Shown here one piece after another: positions 22,175-28,936 of a stretch of DNA of 36,758 bases. This DNA is from a virus: positions 1 through 36,758 of IMG/VR virus record IMGVR_UViG_3300023109_000057; one strand, given 5' to 3'. The notes under the pieces were generated by a model. That model searched no databases and was not told where the DNA came from. It was given only the letters and a program-made list of their open reading frames with translations. How positions within the stretch are numbered: position 1 is the first letter of the stretch; every line of letters starts with the position of its first letter. The translations under genes were made by a program, and so were the position numbers.

Positions 22175-23683
22175 ATGAATAAGCCATATACAGATAAAAT
22201 ACAAGGTAGATATAAAGTTAGAACATTCGAGTCGACTACAAATTCAGATGAACTCGTTTGGCATAGAGATAAGACCGACCGTGTTGTAACTGTTCTTGAA
22301 GGAAAGGGCTGGATGTTTCAGATGGATAATGGTGTACCTTATGAATTAGAAGAAGGTGACGTTTTGAATATTCCTAAAATGGAATACCATAGGATTTACA
22401 AAGCTGGATCTAATAATTTGGTGATAGAAATAGAAGAACCTAAATTCAAAACCTTTAAGACATATATTAGTGAAGCGTCAAAAGATGGTAAGAATACTCA
22501 TATGACACATATTGAAGATAGAGTTATCTATGGTGGTGTTAAAGGGGCGAGAGAAGCTATCCTTGCATTACGATCTTTGAGAGATATGTTATCAGGAAAC
22601 ACTAATTCTGCGACAAACGTTACGGTTAAATGGGATGGTGCACCTGCTGTTTTTGCGGGTATTGATCCATTAGATGGTAAATTCTTTGTTGCTAAAAAAG
22701 GTATTTTCAATAAAGAGCCTAAAGTGTACAAATCAGAAGCTGATGTAAGGGCTGATACATCTGGCGATTTAGCAGAGAAATTAGTTATTGCTTTTAACGA
22801 GTTAAAAGATCTAGGTATTAAAGATGTTATTCAAGGCGATATCATGTTTACTAAAGGTGACCTTAACGCTGAGACGATTGATGGTGAGAAATACATCACT
22901 TTTCAACCTAACACAATTGTTTATGCAGTACCAGCCAATTCTAAATTAGCAAAGAGTATCACATCCGCAAATCTTGGAGTAGTATGGCATACGACATATA
23001 AAGGTAAAAGCTTTGAAACAATGAAAGCATCTTTTGGTGTAAACATAAAAGGATTGAAGAAAAAACCAAGTGTATGGTATCAAGACGCTGATTTACAAGA
23101 CTTATCAGGTACAGCAACATTTACAAAATCTGATAGTGATGAGGTGACTGAGCAACTTTCGAAAGCTGGTAAAATATTTCAGAAAATTAAGTCAACAACA
23201 CTCGTTGAACTTGAAAAAACACCCGCCCTTGCTATAAAGATCGAAACCTTTAATAACACATTAGTTCGTAAAGGTGCACGAATTCAAAGCACGGCAAAAC
23301 ATGTTAACGATTTGATAGCATGGTTTAATGAAAAGTACAAAAAAGAATATGATAAGCGCAAAAGTGAAAAAGGCAAACTAAATGTTCTTCAACGTCAGGA
23401 AGAGGAAATGCGGTTTTTCTCAAAAGAAAATCGCAAGAATCTAGATATGATGTTTCAACTTATGAACGCGATCGTTGATGCTAAATTAATCATTATAAAT
23501 AAACTTGATAGATTAAAGGAAATTGATACTTTCGTAAGAACTCGTAACGGTTTTAAAGTGACTGGTTCAGAAGGATTTGTAGCAATAGACAAGAGTAAAT
23601 CTGGCGCCGTTAAATTGGTTGATAGATTAGAGTTTTCTACGAATAACTTTTCGCCTGATGTAATCAAAGGTTGGCAAAGATAA
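22175..23683 (+). CDS. cupin fused through a capsid tag to a ligase-like phage protein
   Basis: A 502-aa fusion. Residues 1-88 form a cupin: VWHRDKTDRVVTVLEG, a hydrophobic strand, ELEEGDVLNIPKMEYHRI. Then comes KTFKTYISE|AS (92-102), a nearly ideal capsid-targeting and gp21 cleavage sequence that is normally at a protein start. The remainder matches a common marine phage family (DUF6267 as I recall): NTHMTHIEDRVIYGGVKGAR, VKWDGAPAVFAG (K152, D154), FFVAKKGIFN and VIQGDIMFTKGDL (Q220-D222). The KWDG and QGDIMF pair is like motifs I and IV of ATP-dependent nucleic acid ligases, suggesting a nucleotidyltransferase fold. No internal start codon lies at the tag, so the fusion looks genuine. The C-terminal 200 residues are helical and basic. 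Confidence 0.78.
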   Translation: MNKPYTDKIQGRYKVRTFESTTNSDELVWHRDKTDRVVTVLEGKGWMFQMDNGVPYELEEGDVLNIPKMEYHRIYKAGSNNLVIEIEEPKFKTFKTYISEASKDGKNTHMTHIEDRVIYGGVKGAREAILALRSLRDMLSGNTNSATNVTVKWDGAPAVFAGIDPLDGKFFVAKKGIFNKEPKVYKSEADVRADTSGDLAEKLVIAFNELKDLGIKDVIQGDIMFTKGDLNAETIDGEKYITFQPNTIVYAVPANSKLAKSITSANLGVVWHTTYKGKSFETMKASFGVNIKGLKKKPSVWYQDADLQDLSGTATFTKSDSDEVTEQLSKAGKIFQKIKSTTLVELEKTPALAIKIETFNNTLVRKGARIQSTAKHVNDLIAWFNEKYKKEYDKRKSEKGKLNVLQRQEEEMRFFSKENRKNLDMMFQLMNAIVDAKLIIINKLDRLKEIDTFVRTRNGFKVTGSEGFVAIDKSKSGAVKLVDRLEFSTNNFSPDVIKGWQR

Positions 23684-23693
23684 AACATAAAAA

Positions 23694-25205
23694 ATGATTA
23701 AGTCGTTTAAGAAATTTAATGAAGAAAAGACGAAAGAGGTAACTTTTACCTTTGGTCGTTTCAATCCGCCTACTGTGGGTCATGGTAAGTTAATAGCAAA
23801 GGTTGCGGCTGAGGCTACCGGTAATCAATATTTTATTTATGCGTCACAATCGCAGGATGCAAAAAAGAATCCTCTTCAGTATAAAGAAAAGATTGGTGTA
23901 ATGCGTAAAATGTTTCCTAAACATGGAAGAAACATTATTGAAGATTCATCAGCAAAGACTGTTTTGCATATAGCATCGAAACTTCATGATAAAGGATTCA
24001 CTCTTTTAAAGATGATTGTCGGTTCAGATAGAATTTCTGAATTCAACAAACTACTCAAACAATACAATGGTGTTAAAGGCCGTCATGGATATTATAACTT
24101 TAAAGATGGTATAGAAATTATTTCTGCCGGGGAAAGAGATCCAGACGCAACTGGTGTAAGTGGTATGAGTGCATCAAAAATGCGTGCAGCAGTAGTTGAA
24201 GGAGATTTTAAATCGTTTACTGAAGGATTGCCAAAAGAATATGGCGAAGACATGACACTGTTTAATCTTCTCCGTAAAAGAATGGGTCTAAAAGAAGCTA
24301 CCTCGTTCCGCAAGCACATCCAATTACCAACGCTGTCACAAAAAAGAGAAAAGTATGTTTCAGGCGAAATATTCAATATTGGAGAATCTGCTATCATTGA
24401 GTCAGGCGAAACAATTATTATTTCTTCTCGTAAATCGAACTATGTTATCGACACAAATGGTAAAAAACATTTTGTTGAAAAGATAAACCCAACTTATGGC
24501 AAAGGTCTTGCTAAATCAACGAAGGACAAAAGACAAGCTCAGTTTAATAAACAAGCGAAAATGTCTGATGATAATCCAAAAGCTTATAAGCCTGCACCAG
24601 GTGATGCGAGAGCTAAAACAAAGCTTTCTAAACACACCCTCGCGTACCATAAAAAGTTTAGTAAAGACGAAGAACTAGAACAAGGAACCGATAAACTCGT
24701 TAAAGCGTATAAGAAAGATACTCCATTAGAGGAAAAAAGTATAAAGGGTCTTGAGAAAAAGTCAAAAGAGTCCGGTATTGCTTATGGTATTTTGAAAAAG
24801 GTTTTTGATAGAGGAATGGCTGCATGGAAAACCGGTCACCGTCCTGGTGCAACTCCACACCAATGGGCTTTTGCACGTGTTAATTCATTTATCACCGGTG
24901 GTAAGACTCGTACTACAGCAGATAAAGATTTATGGGCAAAACATAAAGGTAAAAAGGAATCTATTAATAGAACAACTTCAATTGATGAAGGAGAGGGTAA
25001 ATATAAAGGTGAAACGTGGGAAGATGGATTTAAACGACGTGTGGTTAAAACATCAGATCCTAAACACTTAGAAAAAGGTTATAAGTGGAGAATAAAAGGT
25101 AAGGAACGTGATGAGATTTCAATTAAACTTTACAAAGAAAAACCAGACTTTAAAGAGTATAGTAAACAGATGAAACGTGTAGCTGGCCACGAGTTTGGTG
25201 CTTAA
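23694..25205 (+). CDS. nucleotidyltransferase (NMNAT-like) with phage C-terminal modules
   Basis: A 503-aa multidomain protein. It begins MIKSFKKFNEEKTKE, a weaker capsid-tag-like start. Residues 16-190 are a HIGH-type nucleotidyltransferase: FTFGRFNPPTVGHGKLI (T27, H30), YKEKIGVMRKMFPKH, IVGSDRISEF and GMSASKMRAAVVEGD, the layout of nicotinamide-nucleotide and pantetheine-phosphate adenylyltransferases. L-K-E|A at 'MGLKEATSF' could be a gp21 cut between domains. Three small modules follow that recur in marine phage proteins: AKSTKDKRQAQFNKQAKM (about 273), LEKKSKESGIAYGILKKVFD with WKTGHRPGATPHQWAFARVN (345-425), and GETWEDGFKRRVVKTSDPKH (438-503). The substrate cannot be told; NMN adenylylation (NAD+ synthesis) is the leading option. 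Confidence 0.75.
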   Translation: MIKSFKKFNEEKTKEVTFTFGRFNPPTVGHGKLIAKVAAEATGNQYFIYASQSQDAKKNPLQYKEKIGVMRKMFPKHGRNIIEDSSAKTVLHIASKLHDKGFTLLKMIVGSDRISEFNKLLKQYNGVKGRHGYYNFKDGIEIISAGERDPDATGVSGMSASKMRAAVVEGDFKSFTEGLPKEYGEDMTLFNLLRKRMGLKEATSFRKHIQLPTLSQKREKYVSGEIFNIGESAIIESGETIIISSRKSNYVIDTNGKKHFVEKINPTYGKGLAKSTKDKRQAQFNKQAKMSDDNPKAYKPAPGDARAKTKLSKHTLAYHKKFSKDEELEQGTDKLVKAYKKDTPLEEKSIKGLEKKSKESGIAYGILKKVFDRGMAAWKTGHRPGATPHQWAFARVNSFITGGKTRTTADKDLWAKHKGKKESINRTTSIDEGEGKYKGETWEDGFKRRVVKTSDPKHLEKGYKWRIKGKERDEISIKLYKEKPDFKEYSKQMKRVAGHEFGA

Positions 25206-25225
25206 AAATTAATGCGTGCAAAAAA

Positions 25226-25516
25226 ATGAATAATTCTGAAAAAACAAGATTAGATCGAATTGAAGAGAAGATTGACAAAATGGCAGAAGCAGTCATTGCG
25301 TTAGCCCGCGCAGAAGAGAAGATAAGTAATCTCGATGAAACTACACGAATCACTTTAAAAAGAATGGTGCAATATGATGAAAGAATCCGCAATCTTGAAC
25401 AAGTGCAAGCAGATAACACAACGACAATAAGAACCATAAGATCAATTGTGTGGACATTCGTTTCAGGTATAATTACTGCGATATGTGGCATTCTTGCATG
25501 GATAATAAAGGAGTAA
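25226..25516 (+). CDS. coiled-coil protein with C-terminal membrane anchor (XhlA-like layout)
   Basis: A 96-aa protein. The first 60 residues are a heptad-rich coiled coil (RLDRIEEKIDKMAEAVIALA and beyond), followed by a predicted membrane helix WTFVSGIITAICGILAWII at the C-terminus with a short KE end. This layout matches the XhlA/haemolysin-like proteins of phage lysis modules and other small tail-anchored phage proteins; sequence alone does not fix the role. It lies in the late block between the tagged nucleotidyltransferase and a tagged basic protein, so late expression is likely. It could be a holin-associated or spanin-type factor, or a virion membrane-contact protein. Confidence 0.6.
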   Translation: MNNSEKTRLDRIEEKIDKMAEAVIALARAEEKISNLDETTRITLKRMVQYDERIRNLEQVQADNTTTIRTIRSIVWTFVSGIITAICGILAWIIKE

Positions 25517-25519
25517 AAA

Positions 25520-25894
25520 ATGAAAAATAAAACATTTAAAGAATTTTACCTAACAGAGAAACCATTAACGCCTTCTCAGAGAATAGCTAGAAGTAGGTTA
25601 ATGAAAAGGTTAGCACCCAAGCTCAAATTAAAACGTAAGCTTGCGATGAAGAAAAAGGCTTCGTCTGAAACAATAAAAAAACGCGCTGAAAAGAAAGCAA
25701 AGGATGTACTCCGTAAAAAGTTTACACCAGACGGAATGAATTACGCCAATTTGTCCTTTTCACAAAAGGCTGTAATAGAGAAAAAACTTGAAAAGAAAAA
25801 GGGCGCAATTAAAAAAATAGCAAGAAAACTTATTAAACAACTTAAGCAGGCGGAAGCCGATAGATTAAAGCAACTAAAAAACACGCAAAAATAA
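25520..25894 (+). CDS. very basic, capsid-tagged internal-protein candidate
   Basis: A 124-aa protein beginning MKNKTFKEFYLTEK, with a capsid-targeting-like motif and L11-T-E13 as the likely gp21 site. About one third of residues are Lys or Arg (42 of 124), in long helical runs such as LKLKRKLAMKKK and IEKKLEKKKGAIKKIARKL. The family, with its LSFSQKAVIEKKLEKKKGA segment, is to my recollection widespread in marine T4-like phages. The combination of tag and charge fits T4 internal proteins, which are packed with DNA in the head and injected. It starts 3 bp after the coiled-coil gene and ends just before a late box. Confidence 0.7.
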   Translation: MKNKTFKEFYLTEKPLTPSQRIARSRLMKRLAPKLKLKRKLAMKKKASSETIKKRAEKKAKDVLRKKFTPDGMNYANLSFSQKAVIEKKLEKKKGAIKKIARKLIKQLKQAEADRLKQLKNTQK

Positions 25895-25901
25895 CAAAAA
25901 C

Positions 25902-25909
25902 TATAAATA
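25902..25909 (+). promoter_or_regulatory. T4-type late promoter on a start codon
   Basis: TATAAATA with only 5 nt to the ATG at 25915. With the T4 geometry the transcript would begin on that A, giving a leaderless late mRNA. Confidence 0.7.
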
Positions 25910-25914
25910 GAAAT

Positions 25915-26577
25915 ATGAAATCACATGACAAAATCACAATGTCCATAGCACAAGCTGTGGAACAGGTATTCGAAAACAATTCAGACTTCGTTGATCTGCA
26001 TTCTATAGACGCAAATAAACGAAGAGGCTCTGAACCTCTTACAGAAAAAGACATTGATGAAGCTAATGAATTTACGAAGGCGGCGGCAAAGGCTGCAGTG
26101 GCTGGTGATAAAGACTTTGAATTTGATGGTAAATCATATCCAACTGAAATGGATGTAGATGTAGCTAAGAAAATCCTCGGTGAATCTGTTTCTGTTAATG
26201 AAGCAATTGATTTTAGCAAAGTTAATGACGATCAGCTTAAGGGTTGGCTTAAAGTGTTTAAAACCCACACAGGTAACCCATGGAGTGGATTTAAGGATGA
26301 TGTTAAGCGAGCTGAAAAGGAAGCTAAAAAACGTGGTCTTGAAGAATCAGTTGATCTTGAAGAGTCGCTAGCAATAAAAAAGATTGATAAAATCACCAAC
26401 ATGCTCGACTCTCTTGAAATTGCACTGCGACCTAAAGGCAACGTAAACAAACTAGTCAACAAAGAGCTTGAAGGCAATTACGATAATGACTTTAAGATCG
26501 TGTTTGATTATATAACTGCTGCTTCAGCAAAATGGGAAGATGAAGTAGTGTTTGATCTGCATAATCAGCAGATCTAA
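25915..26577 (+). CDS. hypothetical late protein, 220 aa, with internal cleavage-like sites
   Basis: I do not recognise a named function. The N-terminal part is helical (SIAQAVEQVFENNSDFVDL), followed by an alanine-rich helix (EANEFTKAAAKAAVAGDKD) and FEFDGKSYPTEMDVDVAKKI, a motif I associate with small phage head-related proteins. V-N-E|A in SVNEAIDF and L-E-E|S in DLEESLAI fit the prohead protease rule and separate the protein into three segments. The second segment has a helical KVNDDQLKGWLKVFKTHTGN. The start at 25915 sits at the predicted start of the late promoter at 25902; an ATG at 25939 is the alternative if leaderless translation does not occur. Confidence 0.65.
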   Translation: MKSHDKITMSIAQAVEQVFENNSDFVDLHSIDANKRRGSEPLTEKDIDEANEFTKAAAKAAVAGDKDFEFDGKSYPTEMDVDVAKKILGESVSVNEAIDFSKVNDDQLKGWLKVFKTHTGNPWSGFKDDVKRAEKEAKKRGLEESVDLEESLAIKKIDKITNMLDSLEIALRPKGNVNKLVNKELEGNYDNDFKIVFDYITAASAKWEDEVVFDLHNQQI

Positions 26578-26630
26578 CAAGACGGTTAACACGATTAAGA
26601 ATCGCCCAGACAATTATATCAAATTCTTTA

Positions 26631-26638
26631 TATAAATA
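26631..26638 (+). promoter_or_regulatory. T4-type late promoter on a start codon
   Basis: TATAAATA followed by 5 nt and then the ATG at 26644, the same spacing as at 25902. The T4 rule predicts initiation on the A of the ATG. Confidence 0.7.
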
Positions 26639-26643
26639 ACTTT

Positions 26644-27012
26644 ATGAAGTTATTTGATGAATTGAACAGTGAAAACTTTGAATTGTTTGCAGCTAAATAT
26701 TACGAAAACCCTTCGTGTATAGATGCAGAAGATTTTTATGATGACATCGCTAAGTTCAAATACATAATAAGATTATTAAGACGTTATAGAGATTCTGGTA
26801 AAATACAAGAAAGACTTGTGTTAAACCACATCATTACTATATACAATGTTTTCCAATTACAGGCCGCAACTCGTATGTTATTCTATAGAATAGATGAAGA
26901 CCTTTGGCCAGTTCTTAAAACATTCTTAGTTTTCTTAAACTATATACCACAAACACAATATAAAGATATAAACGTTGACTTGAATATTGCAAAAATACTT
27001 AACAAAATTTAA
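26644..27012 (+). CDS. conserved late phage protein, 122 aa
   Basis: A helical protein with FAAKYYENPSCIDAEDFYDD, IAKFKYIIRLLRRYRDSGK, RLVLNHIITIYNVFQLQAAT and LWPVLKTFLVFLNYIPQ. I recall this set, followed by the type of gene at 27015, as a conserved pair in marine T4-like phages, but no function is established to my knowledge. There is no signal peptide; the hydrophobic stretches look like buried helices. It is the first gene behind a late box whose predicted start is its own ATG. Two further unknown genes follow with 2-bp spacing and a 4-bp overlap. Confidence 0.68.
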   Translation: MKLFDELNSENFELFAAKYYENPSCIDAEDFYDDIAKFKYIIRLLRRYRDSGKIQERLVLNHIITIYNVFQLQAATRMLFYRIDEDLWPVLKTFLVFLNYIPQTQYKDINVDLNIAKILNKI

Positions 27013-27014
27013 AC

Positions 27015-27593
27015 ATGGGATTACTTAGAGGACCAGACTTTTTTTATGCATTGCGCTTTTTGCGCCTATTGACAATGCCATGGGAAAAAACAGACGCTTA
27101 CAAACAAGGAATTCTAGGTGATGATGGTGTAAAATTAAAAAAACCAGAAACATCTAAAGAAAAGTCATCCTACACAGTTTTTCACAGATTGGTATTTAAC
27201 ATCCGAAAATTGTTAGGAAAAATACCACTCGGAAAAACCACAGTTGCGAAATACGCCGCAGCACTCTATCTTATCAAAGAACATACAGGAATTAGTGATA
27301 AAAAACTAATAAAGATTCTTGATAAAGCGTATGATATAAATCTATCGTCTTATAAACCAGAAATTAACGAATGGTATATAAACGAAGATCGAGAAATAGA
27401 AAAAGGAAAATATGCACTTGTCCGCGACATTGCATTACCAAAAACCGGAGAAATATTAGCATTAAAAGGTTCTATGGTTAACATCACGGAAAGCGCACCA
27501 CATGGTTCAATATTGGGCCACGTGGTGTTTGAAGCAAAGCATGTTAAAACACAGCAAATTATTTTTATCACCCAAGAAGATATTTCTCGATGA
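27015..27593 (+). CDS. conserved late phage protein, 192 aa
   Basis: N-terminal region LLRGPDFFYALRFLRLLTMPWEKTDAYKQG, then HRLVFNIRKLLGKIPLGKTTVAKYAAALYLIKEHTG, and a C-terminal beta-rich domain (ALVRDIALPKTGEILALKGS, then VFEAKHVKTQQIIFITQEDI). The IPLGKTTVAKYAAALY stretch could be mistaken for a P-loop, but it lacks the GxxxxGK spacing and lies within a helix pattern, so ATP binding is not claimed. The two-part design suggests a structural or assembly protein of the virion; this is inference from late context. The gene follows the 122-aa gene after 2 bp and overlaps the next start by ATGA. Confidence 0.68.
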   Translation: MGLLRGPDFFYALRFLRLLTMPWEKTDAYKQGILGDDGVKLKKPETSKEKSSYTVFHRLVFNIRKLLGKIPLGKTTVAKYAAALYLIKEHTGISDKKLIKILDKAYDINLSSYKPEINEWYINEDREIEKGKYALVRDIALPKTGEILALKGSMVNITESAPHGSILGHVVFEAKHVKTQQIIFITQEDISR

Positions 27594-27859
27594 AAAAAGA
27601 AACTACGACTACATCTGCAGTTGCAATTGCAGATAAACCATTAGGATCCACTGAGAAGCGCAAATATAGAATTTTCGATGTTTCACCAGAAACATTCGCG
27701 CGATTTCAGCCCGGCCGCACAAAATATGAGCGCTGGTCTAAATACATTAATGAGGATGAAAAAAATATAGTTAGCTATTATAATCGTTGTAAGGAAGCGG
27801 TGATTGTTCTCCGCAATTCCGAAAACGGTGCTTTACGTGCTTTGTATAAAGCAAAATAA
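27590..27859 (+). CDS. small late protein, 89 aa
   Basis: Starts within the stop of the upstream gene (ATGA) and ends shortly before the nrdB promoter. After a Thr/Ala-rich tail (MKKETTTTSAVAIADKPLGS) comes a compact part: KYRIFDVSPETFARFQPGRT, KYERWSKYINEDEKN and VIVLRNSENGALRALYKAK. The DVSPETFARFQPGRTKYERW string is similar to small genes I remember beside the same two genes in other marine T4-like phages, so the three probably form a conserved unit. Function unknown. Confidence 0.62.
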   Translation: MKKETTTTSAVAIADKPLGSTEKRKYRIFDVSPETFARFQPGRTKYERWSKYINEDEKNIVSYYNRCKEAVIVLRNSENGALRALYKAK

Positions 27860-27871
27860 GTAATTTTATAA

Positions 27872-27899
27872 TTTACTTATTCGATATTTGTGGTATAAT
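27872..27899 (+). promoter_or_regulatory. sigma70-like promoter of the nrdB-nrdA unit
   Basis: TTTACT at 27872-27877, a 16-bp spacer and an extended -10 TGTGGTATAAT with the hexamer at 27894-27899. The -35 is the poorest of the set, balanced by the extended -10. The predicted start is at 27906-27907. Confidence 0.68.
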
Positions 27900-27906
27900 T
27901 AATACC

Positions 27907-27942
27907 ATGAAGAGCAAATCCGCACCCATCATAACACTATAA
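27907..27942 (+). CDS. possible 11-codon leader peptide ahead of nrdB
   Basis: ATG at the predicted transcription start opens a short frame encoding MKSKSAPIITL and ending 15 bp before the nrdB start. It could be a leaderless upstream peptide coupled to nrdB translation or simply the untranslated leader. There is no hairpin or run of a regulatory codon, so attenuation is not supported. Confidence 0.25.
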   Translation: MKSKSAPIITL

Positions 27943-27957
27943 AAAAATTAAAGCTAA

Positions 27958-28932
27958 ATGTCTATATTTACAGAACAAGTATCACGCAAACCTAACAACT
28001 ACCCATGGACCGACGAATTTATTGAAGCTATATATAATGGTTTCTGGACCGATAAGGAATTTTCCTTTTCGTCTGACGTTCATGATTTTTCAGTTAACCT
28101 CACAGATCAGGAAAAAGAAATTATCGTAAGAACACTATCAGCCATTGGACAAATTGAAGTGGCTGTTAAAACATTTTGGGTTAAGCTTGGTGACAATTTG
28201 CCACATCCATCGCTAAATGATTTAGGTATTGCGATGGGAAATGTGGAAGTTATTCACAATAACGCTTATGAAAGATTGCTTGAAGTGTTAGGTCTTGAAG
28301 ATGTTTTTGAAAAAAACCTTGAACTCGATTTTATTCAAGGTCGTGTAAATTATCTTAAAAAATACACGCACAAATTCTACAAGAATAGCCAAAAGCAATA
28401 CGTTTATGCACTTATTCTATTCACTCTTTTCGTTGAAAACGTGAGTCTTTTCTCGCAGTTCTATACCATAAATTGGTTTGCTCGTTATAGAAACGTCTTA
28501 AAGGACACAGATCAACAAGTCAAATATACTCGGAACGAAGAAATGCTCCACGCCCTTGCAGGGATGAAAATCATTAACACTATCCGTGAAGAGCACCCAG
28601 AGTTATTTGATAAAGAACTCGAAGATCGCATTCTTCATGAAGCTGAGCAAGCGTTTAAAGCTGAATCTAAACTTGTTGATTGGATGGTTAACGGTATTAA
28701 TGTTGAAGGATTAAGCGCTGACATTCTTAAAGAATTTATTAAGAATAGAATTAACGAATCTTTACAAGGAATTGGATTTCCTGTACTCTTTGAGGTTGAT
28801 GCGGATTTACTTGAATCTACAACATGGTTTGAAGAAGAGTTGTTAGGTAATAATGCTACAGATTTCTTTCACTCTCGACCTGTTGAATATAGTAAAAAAT
28901 CACAGACGTTCAACGCAGACTCACTCTTTTAA
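27958..28932 (+). CDS. nrdB: ribonucleotide reductase class Ia beta subunit NrdB
   Basis: Provides the diiron-tyrosyl radical for reduction of ribonucleotides by NrdA. Metal ligand motifs are in order: E in IGQIEVAVKTFW (where E. coli has D84), E97 and H100 in NVEVIHNNAY, E in FVENVSLFSQF, and NEEMLHA with the last Glu/His pair. The radical tyrosine is Y104, four residues after H100 as in E. coli Y122, so this is a normal Tyr-type subunit. At 324 aa it is shorter than T4 NrdB (388 aa). The C-terminal KSQTFNADSLF is the short tail that docks in NrdA. Promoter at 27872; nrdA follows after 4 bp, the reverse of the E. coli order. Confidence 0.95.
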   Translation: MSIFTEQVSRKPNNYPWTDEFIEAIYNGFWTDKEFSFSSDVHDFSVNLTDQEKEIIVRTLSAIGQIEVAVKTFWVKLGDNLPHPSLNDLGIAMGNVEVIHNNAYERLLEVLGLEDVFEKNLELDFIQGRVNYLKKYTHKFYKNSQKQYVYALILFTLFVENVSLFSQFYTINWFARYRNVLKDTDQQVKYTRNEEMLHALAGMKIINTIREEHPELFDKELEDRILHEAEQAFKAESKLVDWMVNGINVEGLSADILKEFIKNRINESLQGIGFPVLFEVDADLLESTTWFEEELLGNNATDFFHSRPVEYSKKSQTFNADSLF

Positions 28933-28936
28933 AATT

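Noticed and set aside
23494-23501. TATAAATA inside the cupin/ligase-like gene
   Set aside because: Coding position with no gene start within 190 bp; weak case for a late promoter of the 23694 gene, so not listed.
27015-27593. P-loop ATPase in the 192-aa late gene (IPLGKTTVAKYAAALY)
   Set aside because: The GxxxxGK(S/T) spacing is not met and there is no Walker B; the resemblance is limited to LGKTT.
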